37,606 bases of DNA from Prorocentrum cordatum. Taxonomy: Eukaryota > Sar > Dinophyceae > Prorocentrales > Prorocentraceae. The notes beneath the pieces were generated by a model that saw only the letters and a list, made by a program, of their open reading frames with translations, had not been told where the DNA came from and searched no databases. The position numbers were made by a program, and so were the translations under genes. This document shows positions 1-10,000 of this stretch, piece after piece. Position 1 is the first letter of the stretch, and each line of letters begins with the position of its first letter. The stretch is from contig CAUYUJ010006521.1 of NCBI GenBank assembly GCA_963575745.1, positions 1 through 37,606 on the forward strand, given 5' to 3'.

Positions 1-880
1 GTGGCTTGGGTCGCTGGCTCCGCCGCCGGCTGCAACCTGGCTGTGCTGCTGACCCTCGCGGTCCTCATGGCCTGCGTCAACGCGGCCGTCGGGTCGCTGC
101 TCGCCAGCGCCAGTAAAGCCTGCGTGCTGGTAGGAGTAGCTTGGGCCACTGGCTCCGCCGCCGGCTGCAACCTGGTTGTGCTGCTGACCCTCGCGGTCCT
201 CTAGGCCTGCGTCGACGAGGCCATCGGATCGCGGCTCGCCACTCCAGTCAAGCCTGTGCGTGCTGGTAGGCGTAGCTTGGGCCTCTGGCTCCGCCGCCGG
301 CTGCAACCTGGTTGTGCTGCTGACCCTCGCGGTCCTCATGGCCTGCGTCAACGCGGCCGTCGGGTCGCTGCTCGCCAGCGCCAGTAAAGCCTGCGTGCTG
401 GTAGGCGTAGCTTGGGCCACTGGCTCCGCCGCCGGCTGCAACCTGGTTGTGCTGCTGACCCTCGCGGTCCTCATGGCCTGCGTCAACGCGGCCATCGGAT
501 CGCTGCTCGCCAGCGCCAGCAAAGCCTGCGTGCTGGTAGGAGTAGCTTGGGCCACTGGCTCCGCCGCCGGCTGCAACCTGGTTGTGCTGCTGACCCTCGC
601 GGTCCTCGCGGCCTGCGTCGACGTGGCCATCGGATCGCGGCTCGCCAGCGCCAGCAAAGCCTGCGTGCTGATAGGCGTAGCTGGGCCCGCTGACTCCGCC
701 GCTGGATGAAACACCGCGGTGCTGCTGACCCTCGCCTTCCTCGCGGCCTGCGTCGACGTGGCCGTCGGATCGCCGCTCGCCGGCGCCAGCAACGCCTGCG
801 TGCCCGCGGACGCCGCCGCCGGATGCAACCCCGCGGTGCTGCTGCCCCTCGCCGTCCTCGTGGCCTGCGGCGACGCGGTC
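1..880. repeat. 135-bp minisatellite, about six units
   Basis: The marker TGCAACCTGG recurs at 31, 166, 302, 437 and 572, with a diverged copy at about 707 and a shorter unit near 826. Spacing is 135 bp except one step of 136. The unit is 45 codons and encodes the repeats of the minus-strand protein. The + strand of the array is also open (hydrophobic LTLAVL-type frames), which I treat as a by-product. The array continues past the left edge. Confidence 0.9.
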
Positions 881-1465
881 GCCTGGGCGAGGCACGCTCC
901 GCACTCGCTCGCCCTGCGGCCGGCGGCCAGGGGTCTGGGCGTCAGCGCTGCCGCGCAGGGCGTCGTGGCGAGAGCTGCCCGGCTCGCCGCGCGGGTCTGC
1001 CCGGGCGAGCGTCGCCGCGAGCGCAGCGGAGGCCGAGGACGGAGCCGCGGGGCGGCCGGGGCCTCCGACGCCCTTGGCCGACACCTTGACGCCGCTGACG
1101 GAGATGGGGCCGCTGCAGTGGTTCTGGATGCCCTCCAGGCTCGCCAAGCGCTCGCGCAGCAAGCGCTCGCGCAGCAGGGTCGCCAGCCCGTCGGCAGACT
1201 CGTGGCCCAGCCGCGCCGCGAGCGCCTGGTCGTGGGCGAGCTGCGCCGCCTGCCGCTGCAAGCTAGCGTCGCCCACCCGGCGCACCGAGATGCGCTCGGG
1301 ACTGATCGCCCTGGAGGCGAGCGTGCGGCTGATTTCCTCGCGGAAGCGGCCCGCCAGGCTGGCGTCGTTCTCCAGCCTGGTGTGGTCAAGGTTGTCTACG
1401 GAGAAGAAGATGTCGGCCATGACCGCGCACAGCGTCAGGGGCGATGCGAAGCATGGGTGAGGCGC
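248..1465 (-). CDS. Hypothetical repeat protein with a dinoflagellate-type N-terminal domain (single exon or last exon)
   Basis: An open frame runs leftward from an ATG at 1420 (MADIFFSVDNLDH) to a stop at 248, 390 codons. It stays open upstream to an in-frame stop at about 1477, so the block could instead be an exon starting at 1465 after a CAG acceptor. Residues 1-50 (VDNLDH, then a Phe-Arg helix, then ISPERISV) and 90-115 (GPISVSGVKVSAKG) resemble a short domain common in predicted dinoflagellate proteins, with a V-D-Y start, an F-helix, 'P..V.V' and a second helix. That link is from memory of the pattern and is inference. From about residue 190 the protein is a 45-residue tandem repeat rich in Gly, Ala, Glu and Gln (GAGEQRSDG, REGQQHNQ, GPSYAYQH). 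A one-base insertion near 258 breaks the frame and ends it. Function unknown. Confidence 0.5.
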   Translation of the reverse strand, partial: APHPCFASPLTLCAVMADIFFSVDNLDHTRLENDASLAGRFREEISRTLASRAISPERISVRRVGDASLQRQAAQLAHDQALAARLGHESADGLATLLRERLLRERLASLEGIQNHCSGPISVSGVKVSAKGVGGPGRPAAPSSASAALAATLARADPRGEPGSSRHDALRGSADAQTPGRRPQGERVRSVPRPGDRVAAGHEDGEGQQHRGVASGGGVRGHAGVAGAGERRSDGHVDAGREEGEGQQHRGVSSSGGVSGPSYAYQHAGFAGAGEPRSDGHVDAGREDREGQQHNQVAAGGGASGPSYSYQHAGFAGAGEQRSDGRVDAGHEDREGQQHNQVAAGGGASGPSYAYQHAGFTGAGEQRPDGRVDAGHEDREGQQHNQVAAGGGARGPSYAYQHAQA

Positions 1466-1561
1466 CTGCAGCTGGCCTTAAACCGAAACGGCTGCAGACG
1501 GCGACAGTGATGACGACCTCGTGTCGTGACGAGGTAAGACAAGCATGGAGATCACGAAACG

Positions 1562-1737
1562 TGTCTGATGATGGTGACGGTGTTGATGATGCTGATACTG
1601 ATGATGATGATGATGATGATGACGATGCTGATGCTGATGGTGATGCTGATGATGATGCTGATGCTGCTGATGATGCTGATGCTGATGATGCTGATGATGC
1701 TGATGATGGTGGTGATGATAATGATGAGGATGCTGAC

Positions 1738-1793
<56 letters not shown>

Positions 1794-1992
1794 CGACGAC
1801 GATGATGATGATGCTGATGATGATGAGGATGATGATGAGGAGGAGGATGAGGATGAGGATGAGGATGATGATGATGAGGATGATGATGATGATGATGATG
1901 AGGAGGAGGAGGAGGATGAGGATGATGATGATGATGATAATGATGCTGATGATGATGATGCTGCTGATGATGCTGATGACGATGATGATACG
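1562..1992. repeat. (GAT)n microsatellite with GCT/GAG interruptions
   Basis: About 430 bp of GATGAT with interspersed GCT, GAC and GAG triplets. All frames are open because the tract is trinucleotide (poly-Asp, poly-Met, poly-Ile), so the ORFs here are not taken as genes. It lies just upstream of the first coding block on that block's strand and may be intron or intergenic DNA. Confidence 0.95.
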
Positions 1993-2260
1993 CTGACGTC
2001 CTATGGCTGCCAAACAGTGCCGATGTGACGTCTCAGCCGTCGCAAGAGTCGCGTTGCGCATCATGCGTCGCGCCATGTGCTACTGAACCATGCGCGAACT
2101 CCGCGCGCGCCTGGCTTCCGGCAGGCCGTGGCCACAAGCCATCGTTCGAGGAATCTGAAGCATCGGAGTGAAGACTGTGAACGTGAGCAAGACGGGCCTC
2201 GTGACCGACGCCAGGCCTTGGAGCAGCGTGCTAAAGGTGCCCCCCCGAGTCCTCTGGATC
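1993..2260. other. No gene seen
   Basis: Unique-looking sequence between the GAT tract and an inverted-repeat unit. No ORF with a recognisable domain, RNA gene or repeat was found. Confidence 0.5.
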
Positions 2261-2404
2261 AGGGCTGGACCTAAGCGTTGTCTCTCGTTTTGCTTTCGCT
2301 TTGTTTCTCGTTTTGCTCTGCCCGTTTTCCTGCACCTCCCTCTTTCCTGCCTGTTTTCCTGCACGCAGCCGAAGGCCAGCAAAACACCGTTTAGGTCCAG
2401 CCTC
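2261..2404. mobile_element. MITE-like unit with terminal inverted repeats beside a CTC tract
   Basis: GGCTGGACCTAA at 2263-2274 is the exact reverse complement of TTAGGTCCAGCC at 2391-2402. The match extends to 17 bp with three mismatches (2261-2277 and 2388-2404). The interior holds short direct repeats (CTCGTTTTGCT twice, GTTTTCCTGCAC twice). The right terminus runs straight into the CTC microsatellite. Too short to code for anything. Confidence 0.5.
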
Positions 2405-3150
2405 CTCCTCCTCCTCCTCCTCCTCCTCCTCCTCCTCCTCCTCCTCCCCATCCCCCTCCCCCTCCCCCTCCCCCTCACCCCTCCCCCTCCTCCTCCTCCT
2501 CCTCCACCTCCTCCTCCCTCCTCCTCCTCCTCCTCCTCCTCCTCCTCCTCCTCCTCCTCCTCCTCCCCCCCTCACCCCCCTCACCCCCAATCCCCTCCTC
2601 TCCTCCTCCTCCTCGTCCTCGTCCTCGGCCTCGTCCTCGTCCTCCTCCTCCTCCTCTCCTTCCTCCTCCTCCCTCCACCTCCTCCTCCTCCCCCCCTCGA
2701 GCTGCACTTTTTGGTTGTTCTTTGCTTCTTGTGCTTCTTCTTTCGGAGTCCTCTGGACGCCGCGCCTTCGAGGCCCTCCCTCTCCTCTCCCTGCTGCGTG
2801 CGCCACGCCCTGCCGCCGTGGTCTCGGCGACCTTCTCTGCGGGGCCTGCTGCACACTCTGAGCTGATCGCGGGCCTCCTCCTCCTCCTCCCCTCCTCCTC
2901 CCTCCTCTCCTCCTCCTCCTCCTCCTCCTCCACCCTCCTCCTCCCTCCTCCTCCCTCCACCTTCCTCCTCCTCCTCCTCCTCCTCCCTCGACCTCCCTCC
3001 ACCTCCCTCGTCCTCCTCGTCCTCCTCCTCATCCTCCTCCTCGTCCTCCCACTCCTCCTCGCCCTCCCACTCCTGTTTCTCCTCCCCTCCTCTCGTCCTC
3101 CTCCTCCTCTCGTCGTCGTCGTCCTCCTCCTCCTCCTCCTCCTCCGGCTA
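2401..3150. repeat. (CTC)n microsatellite blocks
   Basis: Runs of CTC with C-rich, CTCGTC and CTCCCTC variants occupy 2401-2700 and 2873-3150. The intervening 2700-2872 is non-repetitive but shows no recognisable protein on either strand. The poly-Leu, poly-Ser, poly-Glu and poly-Arg frames are low-complexity artefacts. Confidence 0.9.
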
Positions 3151-3228
3151 TCTCGGGCGCGACAGCTCTACGGAATCTTCTCGGACAATCTTGGCAGAGC
3201 CATCTCTGGGGCACTCCGGCGGTTATGG

Positions 3229-3600
3229 GGGCCGTCTGGGGGTTTCCTCGGCTGCCGTGCCACCCAGCCGAAACACACTGCGAGAGGAAAGAGACGCAGG
3301 ATGCCTTCACAGCTCACTCCTGCGGTCCCACCCAACTCACAGAAACTGACAGGGGAGAATGGACACGACTTCCAACGGCAGAGCAAGCGTGAACATATTA
3401 GATTGAACAGGATGCCGTCTGAACTCCATGGCCGCGGTCCCACCGCGCCCAAACACGCTGCGAGAGGAAAGAGACGCAGGGGACTGTCACAGCCTATGGC
3501 TGCGGTGTCACCCAGCCCAAACACACTGCGTGAGGAAGCAGACGCAGGATGCGTTCACAGCCCATGGCTGCGGTCCCACCCAACGAAACGTTCGTCTCCT
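3229..3600. repeat. Short repeat, three copies
   Basis: A unit with CCCAGCCGAAACACACTGCG, then GAGGAAAGAGACGCAGG, then 'CACAGC..ATGGCTGCGGT' occurs with AAACAC markers at 3271, 3451 and 3519 (spacings 180 and 68). It is non-coding by appearance. Confidence 0.7.
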
Positions 3601-3689
3601 CCCTCTTCAAGTTGCGGCGAGTGCATGACTCTGTGCCCAACGAACAAGTTAGATAGCCCAATAGTGCAACGAAATCCAACGGTGAGGCC

Positions 3690-4385
3690 GTTTGGATGGG
3701 CATGTCGGGGCGCGGTTGGGGCGTCTTGGAGCGTCTTGAAATCATGCAGACCGAGCGGGCTGCCGTCGAGGCATCTGGAGGCATCTTGAAAACGTGAAGA
3801 ACCAGCTTGGAGGCCTCTTGGGACGTATCTTGACTGTTTCGGCACCGCCTTGGAGGCCCCCTGGGCGGTCTCAGAGCTCTTTTGGAAGTGTCACGTGGGC
3901 CTCTTGGACCGCTGTCGGCTGTGGGGAGCCAGCAGCAGCGGGAAAGGAATCTCATCGAAAACAACACATGTAAATCAACGCTTTTCACCTCTGATGGCCG
4001 CCTGGATGGGCTTATCGGGGCGCTCTTGGAACGTCTGGCAGCATCTGGATATAATGGAAACCCGCATGCTTGCTGCAACTGGCTCGAACTGTCAGATCGA
4101 GTTCCCTCTGTTGTGCCGTCTTGGGCGCCTCTGGGGCCGTTTTGGACCGCTTGTGAAGGCCTTTTTGGTCGTCTTCTGCGCTGCTGAAGCCAAAACGGCG
4201 AATGTATATAGTAAAAGTGCACTTTCCCGAAAAACTGTGACGATTTTTTGCCTCTCGGAGTCCTCATCGGGGGTCCTCTTGGGGTGACTCGGAGGCCTCC
4301 TGGGCCGCCTCAGACGCCTCGTGAGCAGTCTGAGACCCCTCGAGGCCGTCTTGGAGGCAATTCGTGAACGTTGTGGCGGCTGTCG
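3690..4385. repeat. Degenerate CTTGGA / GGCCTCTTGG repeat tract, no gene
   Basis: Segments near 3720-3920 and 4255-4365 are built from loosely repeated 'GGCCTCTTGGA' and 'GCGTCTTGGAGC' words 10-20 bp apart. The reverse-complement word, CCAAGAYGGC, dominates 35240-35640 and 37280-37430. Translation gives Leu-Gly-Trp-rich periodic peptides, which I take as a by-product. No domain was recognised. Confidence 0.55.
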
Positions 4386-4437
4386 AATCGCCCTCGGAAG
4401 AGATTTCTGACCCCCCCAGCGCGGGCCCAGCCCCCAA

Positions 4438-4613
4438 TTCGGCGGCGAGCCCCGGGGGGGAAGTGGGAAGCAGAAGGCCTTCTCAGAAGCCTCGGAAGTC
4501 CCCGGCCTTTCGGAAGGTTTCCTAGGCCCTCACGGGAGACGCAAGCAACCTCTCAGAAGGCGCGAGGGCTTCTGAGAAGTCCAGCCGCCTTCTGAGAAGG
4601 CCTTCTCCTTCTC
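4438..4613 (+). repeat. Dispersed repeat family B, copy 1
   Basis: A 176-bp unit starting TTCGGCGGCGAGC and ending GCCTTCTGAGAAGGCCTTCT. It aligns along its length with 27948-28119. It contains several palindromic CTTCTGAGAAG or CCTTCTCAGAAGG words that could form small hairpins. Its right end passes directly into the CTC microsatellite at 4605. Confidence 0.75.
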
Positions 4614-4805
4614 CTCCTCCTCCTCCTCCTCCTCCTCCTCCTCCTCCTCCTCCTCGATCCTCCTCCTCCTCCTCCTCCTCCTCCTCGATCCTCCTCCTCC
4701 TCGTCGTCCTCGTTCCTCCTCCTCCTCCTCCTCCGCCTCCTCCTCGTCCTCTTCCTCCTCCTCCTCCTCCTCCTCCTCCTCCTACCTCCTCCTCCTCCTC
4801 CTCCC
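4605..4805. repeat. (CTC)n microsatellite
   Basis: About 200 bp of CTC with ATC, GTC and TTC interruptions, continuous with the 3' end of family B copy 1. Confidence 0.95.
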
Positions 4806-4826
4806 TCCCCCCCTCGCTCGCCGCCG

Positions 4827-5060
4827 ACCAGGGCCCGCACATCTGCGGCAGATGCCTCTCGGCCCGGGGGCTATCCCCTGCCACGGGCCCCCCCCCCCTG
4901 GATGTTCGACGCGCCCGCCGTGCGACGACGACGACGACGACCGCTGTCGGTCAGAGGAGGAGGAGGAGGAGGAGGAGGAGGAGGAGGAGGAGGAGGAGGA
5001 GGAGGAGGAGGAGGAGGAGGAGGAGGAGCTTTGCCCCCCAGCGCGGGCCCAGCCCCCGAT
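4827..5060. repeat. GAG tract flanked by a C-rich dispersed module
   Basis: (GAG)n occupies 4956-5030. On its left is a module with GCACATCTGCGGCAGATGCC and CTCGGCCCGGGG (4829-4900). On its right is AGCGCGGGCCCAGCCCCC (5040-5057). The left module recurs near 5430-5490 and 16825-16870. The right word recurs at about 4418 and 16789, again beside GAG tracts or family B. Confidence 0.7.
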
Positions 5061-5503
5061 GCGGCCGCACGCAGGGGTGGCCCTGGGTAAAGGAGCGACC
5101 TTTGGTGCGCGGCTCCTCGTGGGCCGCGGGGGCGGACCAAGAAACCATGCGCGCAGGACGCCACTGCCGCCCCGCGCTCGGCGATCGGGGGGCCCCACGC
5201 CAGAGGTCGCTCCAGCGAGGGGGCACTCTTGCGAGCAGACGATCGGTGCCCACACTCGGGGCTTTTGCTGCAGGTGCCCCTGCCCCAAGGTGCCCCCAGC
5301 TTCTCGCTCAGTTGCGAAGCCCCTGGGGCCCTCTGGGCCTCGTGGGGGGTATTTTTGGAGGCCGCAGGGGCCTCCCTGGAAATATCCTGGGGGCAGGCGC
5401 CTTGGGCCAGGGACACTTCTGGCAACCCCCGGCGCACATCTGCGGCAGCTGTCCCTCGGCCTGGGGCCACCCCCGACCACTGCCCCCCGACACATGTGCG
5501 ACA
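5061..5503. other. No gene seen; second copy of the CATCTGCGGCAG module at its right end
   Basis: GC-rich sequence with open frames on both strands but no recognisable domain. The right end (about 5430-5490) repeats GCGCACATCTGCGGCAGCTG and CCTCGGCCTGGGGCC from 4829-4890. Confidence 0.4.
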
Positions 5504-5576
5504 GGAGGAGGAGGAGGAGGAGGAGGAGGAGGAGGAGGAGGAGGTGGAGGAGGAAGAGGAGGAGGAGGAAGAGTTT
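5504..5576. repeat. (GAG)n microsatellite
   Basis: About 70 bp of GAG with a few GTG and GAA interruptions. It lies between the C-rich module and the presumed 3' side of the retrotransposon. Confidence 0.9.
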
Positions 5577-5758
5577 TAAACCCGCGTGCTCCCGCCCGTG
5601 AGTGGGTGCCCCTGGTCTCGGCACTCCGCGCAGGCAGAACGGCCCGAGGCGGGGTGGGCCAGCGGCCTCATCTCACGGCGTCGTACTGCCGCCACTCTGT
5701 GACTCATGGAGTCGCCCCGTGAGCAGCGGCAGTCTGAAGAAATGCTGCCGCCGCCCAC

Positions 5759-7069
5759 TCAGAGCTTGAGGAGCAGCCTGATGGACGGCCGCAGTCGCTC
5801 CTCAGCTCTGCGCTCTTCCAGGGACCGCCCTGGCTGCTGGTCCCTGGACTCATGGGCCTTCACGACCGCCTTGCCTGGCGCAGAGCTGTGGCCTAACCCC
5901 TCGCCACGCTGGGGCGCGTTGCGGCCTAACCCCTCGCCGCGCAGGGGTCCTCCGTGGCCTAACCCCTCGCCGCGCTGGGGTCTGCTGGCGTCTGGCCCCT
6001 CGCCGCGCTGGGGTGCTCCGTGGTGGCCTAACCCCTCGCCGCGCAGGGGTCTGTTGCGGTCTAACCCCTCACCGCGCTGGGGTCCGTCGTGGCCTGATCC
6101 CTCGCCACACTGGGGGTCGGTGCGGTCTAACCCCTCACCGCGCCGGGGAAACTCGTGGCCTAACCCCTCGCCGCGCTGGGGGCTGCTGCGGTCTAACCCC
6201 TCACCGCGCTGGGGTGCTCCGTGGCCTAACCCCTCGCCGCGCAGGGGCCTTTTGCGGTCTAACCCCTCACCGCGCTGGGGCCCCATGTGGCCTAACCCCT
6301 CGCCACGCAGGGGCCTGCTGCAGTCTGACCCATCACCACTATGGGGTCCTCCGTGGCCTAACCCCTCGCCGCGCTGGGGACCGTTGCGGTCTAACCCCTC
6401 ACCGCGCTGGGGTACTCCGTGGCCTAACCCCTCGCCGCGCTGGGGCCTGCTGCGGTCTAACCCCTCACCGCGCGGGGGTACGCCGCGTCTCGCACTGTGC
6501 CCGTCCTCGGTGCTGCTGCCCCCTGGCTCGGGCGAGGTCCCCCGACTTTGCCTCTCTCTGTGTTCGCGGTTCACGTGGTATCCGCGGGCCGTGCCCTCCC
6601 CCTCGCGTTCAGTCTGTCGGTTTCCCGGGGTATGGGTCCGCTCTGTTAGTTGCGAAGTCCTGTCTACCATACTGTTGGTCAAAAGGTCCGCGTTGTGCTC
6701 ACTGGGCACGTCATAAGCTTCCGCCTCAAGCCTCTGCTTGCCTTTGGTCCTGCGGTCTACCCCCTCACCGCGCAGGGGATTGCCGTGGCCTAACCCCTCG
6801 CCACGCAGGGGTGCCTTGCGGTCTAACCCCTCACCGCGCTGGGGGGGGGGGTCGCCGTAGATCTTATCCAAGTCCCGCTGCAGGTCTGTGTCGTCGTAGT
6901 CTGCCGCCTTCTCAGGCTGCGCTGTTTTGTGGCCTAACCCCTCGCCACGCGGGGGAGCGCCGAGTCTCGCACTGTCCCCTTCCTCGGTGATGCTGCCCAC
7001 TGGCTCTGGCGAGGTCCCCCGACTATGCCACTCGCTGTGTTCGCGGTTCACGTGGTATCCGCGGGCCAA
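5759..7069 (-). CDS. Repeat-rich tail ORF, probably the frameshifted C-terminal extension of the RT ORF
   Basis: 436 codons made almost wholly of the 11-residue repeat 'PQRGEGLGHGG / PLRGEGLDRNR', plus a unique-looking module of about 95 residues (RRTKGKQRLEAEAYD, SMVDRTSQLTERTH, ARGYHVNREH) coded by about 6470-6780. The same module is coded at about 6960-7240, where the RT ORF enters it in one frame and this ORF leaves it in another. The switch lies at a run of eight C at 7074-7081 (plus strand), where the other copy has the seven bases CCCCCTC. A one-base insertion therefore separates the two ORFs. It may be a real mutation, a sequencing error or a slippery site. No catalytic domain is seen. 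Confidence 0.5.
   Translation of the reverse strand: MARGYHVNREHSEWHSRGTSPEPVGSITEEGDSARLGAPPRGEGLGHKTAQPEKAADYDDTDLQRDLDKIYGDPPPQRGEGLDRKAPLRGEGLGHGNPLRGEGVDRRTKGKQRLEAEAYDVPSEHNADLLTNSMVDRTSQLTERTHTPGNRQTEREGEGTARGYHVNREHRERQSRGTSPEPGGSSTEDGHSARRGVPPRGEGLDRSRPQRGEGLGHGVPQRGEGLDRNGPQRGEGLGHGGPHSGDGSDCSRPLRGEGLGHMGPQRGEGLDRKRPLRGEGLGHGAPQRGEGLDRSSPQRGEGLGHEFPRRGEGLDRTDPQCGEGSGHDGPQRGEGLDRNRPLRGEGLGHHGAPQRGEGPDASRPQRGEGLGHGGPLRGEGLGRNAPQRGEGLGHSSAPGKAVVKAHESRDQQPGRSLEERRAEERLRPSIRLLLKL
5889..6480. repeat. 33-bp coding minisatellite with 66-bp higher-order structure
   Basis: About 18 units, at 33-bp spacing with one 36-bp step, of 'GGCCTAACCCCTCGCCGCG' type. From about 6026 to 6480 two variants alternate strictly: CCTAACCCCTCGCC (codes GEGLGH on the minus strand) and TCTAACCCCTCACC (codes GEGLDR). 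The array therefore amplifies as a 66-bp dimer. More units sit at 6755-6850, 6930-6955, 7225-7300 and 7500-7600, between other modules of the same ORFs. Confidence 0.9.
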
Positions 7070-10000
7070 GCCCTCCCCCCCCGCGTTCAGTCTGTCGGTT
7101 TCCCAGGGTATGGGTCCGCTCTGTTAGTTGCGAGGTCCTGTCTACCACACTGTTGGTCAAGACGTCCGCGTCATGCTCACTGGGCTCGTCAGGGACCTCC
7201 GCCTCGATCCTCTGCTTGCCTTTGGTTCTGCGGTCTAACCCCTCACCGCGCTGGGGCCCTCCGTGGCCTAACCCCTCGCCACGCTGGGGTCCTCGGCGGT
7301 CTGCCAGGTGGTGCCCTATGCTGCGCTGTGCATCTGGGAACTGCTGGTGGTTGTCATCGCTGTTTTGCTTGTCTACGGCCTGCTGGGGGCAATCCTCGCT
7401 GTTCTCCTCTTCAGGGACGCGGTCGAGGTCTGCCATGTCCTTGGTGCTGCGTCCTGCTGGTGGGGGACGGGCGCCCCTCTGCACCCCGTCTGGCGCAGGG
7501 CTGTGGCCTAACCCCTCGCCACGCTGGGGTCCTCCTCGGCCTAACCACTCGCCGCGCAGGGGTCCATGGTGGCCTGTCCCCTCTCCGCACTGGGGCCTCC
7601 TCGGCTGTCTGGCTGGAGCCCTACTTGGCACTCGCCCTGCTGCTTGCGGTCGCGGGCTGCGGCTCCTCACCTCTGGCTCAGTCACGCCCAGGATCTGCTC
7701 AGCCGTTGCTATGCGCCGCTCTGCCTCCTTCGGGTCCTGCTGCTGGATCTGTCTGCGCGCCTCTCCGCTGTTGAGCCATGCCAGGCGGCAGATCTCCTCC
7801 GCCGCTCGGCGCTGGCTACGCTGGCGGCTCGTCCCTGACTCGTTGCTAAAAAGCCTCTGATAGACGCCAGTCTGCAGCGCCCTCAGCACATGGGGCACGC
7901 ACGCGGCCTGCCACGATGGCCAGCCCTGCTCGCCCTCTTTCTGGCTCCAACAGCCTGCCAGCGACTGCATGAGCTGCTCGAGCCTGTTCCTCTCGAGCCA
8001 CGCCACCTCCTGCTCTGGGTCCTGGTCAGCTTCTCCTTTGTTGTGTCGAAGCCATGGGTGGAGCAGGCCGACCTCGTCGGCTTCGCTCACGAACTTCATC
8101 AGGTCGGGCCTCACTGGCTTGGTCAGCGTTACTGCCACCTGCACTGCCGTCTGCATCAGGCTGTTGGCGTCGTGCCTCTGATCAGGTCCCACCATGGTCT
8201 CATTCTCCTGGCTGCTCGGCTCACCCTCCAGCTCTGAGGCTTCACTGTCTGGGGTCGAGTCGTCATCGTCCAGGTTCTCTGGTGACCACTCTCGGCTGGC
8301 CTCCGCTGTTCTCGGCAGCGGCCTGCGCTCGCTGCTGGGGATGCTGTGCGCTAGGATGTTGTTCCTTCTATTCTGGAAGGCGTCCATGTGCACTCTAGCT
8401 GCCTGCTGCATTGTACCATACGGGAGGGTGAGCATCCTGGTCATGAGCCTCCGTCGCGTGCGGTGCGTGTTGCGCCAGACGTCTTCGCAGAAGTCCTTGA
8501 TCTGCTGGAGCTCCTGCACGGTGACGGCCCTGGTCTGCTCTTGCGTGTCCGTTCTGCCACCCACATTGGTGATGGCCAGGAGGTACGGTACGCAGTGCTC
8601 CATCCAGTCGTCCATATCGTCCCAGACCTCTTGGTCGACCATGTTCATCCACTGCTCCGCGTAGCCCTCCATGTGGTCGACGAGCCTCCAGCTGGCGTGG
8701 ACGACAGAGTGCGGATGGCTGGGCGGCTGCTGTGGAGCTGGCTGCGGGTCCCCTGCCTCTGAGCTGTCCCCGTCCAGATCGATCGCCTCGTGGTTACTCA
8801 GGCCGAGCTTGAAGACTCCTGGCATGGTGATCTCTTCGAGACCCTCATCAGCTGGGTCTGCTGCTGGCTTAGCTCCCCTTGGCAGCTTGCCCCTCTGCAT
8901 GTCCTCCAAAACTCGCCGCCCTGCTGCTGTTGGGGGCTGACATTGCCTTGCCAGCTTCCTTGCCACTCCTGCCACGATCCTGCTCTTGTGGTCCCCAAGG
9001 TAGCTGGTGCCGCCACATTTCTCGCACCAGAGCCAGCCATGGGTGTACTGCGTCTTGTGGGAGACGTGCACCACCTGCGTACCGATCTGCACCGCCTTGA
9101 AGTCGAGCCTGACGTTGCCGTGCTGGTCCTGGTGGCCGCCGTACTTCCCGAGGCATTTTCCCGTCTCTGCCAGCCAGTCTCTGATGCTTTGTCCTTTGGC
9201 TGGGCCACTGCGACACGTTGCACACCACCATCGCGGATGTAGCTTTCGCAGGTCGTGTCCCTGCTGGGCTGCCCTGTCCCTCGCCGTCTGCGGCTTTCGC
9301 CGCTTGGCCTTGGGCCGCTGAGGGGCCTTGTTGGGGTCCTCCACCATCACCGCCATGTTGATGGCCAGCAACCGGTTCTGCACCGCCATGGTGATCTGGT
9401 CTCTGATCTGCTGCTGCGCGATGATGGCTGGGTCCAGTGCTCCGTGCTCCGCCCCCCAGCCTGCGCACTTGTCTGCCATCTCGTTTCCTATGACCCACCA
9501 GGTGGGACCACTCCACCTCTCCAGCTCGGCTGGGTGCTCAATCAGGTGGCTCGGGATGTGGTGGCCCATGATGGTGTCCGTGCTGTTCTGCAGCTGCTGC
9601 TTCGTCTGGAGCCAGAGGTCGTAGTTCGTGCTCCTGTAGTCCAGATCCTCAGGGTCCTGGATCTGCTTGAGTGCGTCCAGGGCGTATTTGCAATCGCTGA
9701 CTATGTTGAGCCCCCTGGCTGTCGCCGCCGTGGTGTACCCGATGGCTTTGCTCATGGCGGTGAGCTCTGCCCGTGGCACCGTGTGCGGTGCCCTGATTGT
9801 GCCGTACCAGGGAGCCACTTCCTGCGGACGTCCTTGTTCGTCGAACCTGAAAGCCACCACTGCCCAGCCGCAGCATCTGAGGCGGGGGTCCCTGGCCGTT
9901 TCCCCTGCACCACCTGAGCCGTCCGTAAAAACAAAGTCTGCTCGAACCTTGTGCCCTGACTGGGCTGCCGCCTGAGCCTCTTCGCTGGTGCAGAAGATCT

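Noticed and set aside
260-709. Hydrophobic plus-strand ORF that could be read as membrane segments
   Set aside because: It is the complement of the 135-bp coding repeat. The minus frame is longer, has a start and carries an N-terminal domain.
1444-2028. Poly-aspartate ORF of 194 codons (and antisense poly-isoleucine ORF)
   Set aside because: A GAT trinucleotide repeat is open in every frame on both strands. There is no unique domain attached.
5889-6480. CRISPR-like array (regular 33-bp units)
   Set aside because: No constant repeat with unique spacers; it is a contiguous coding minisatellite in a eukaryote.
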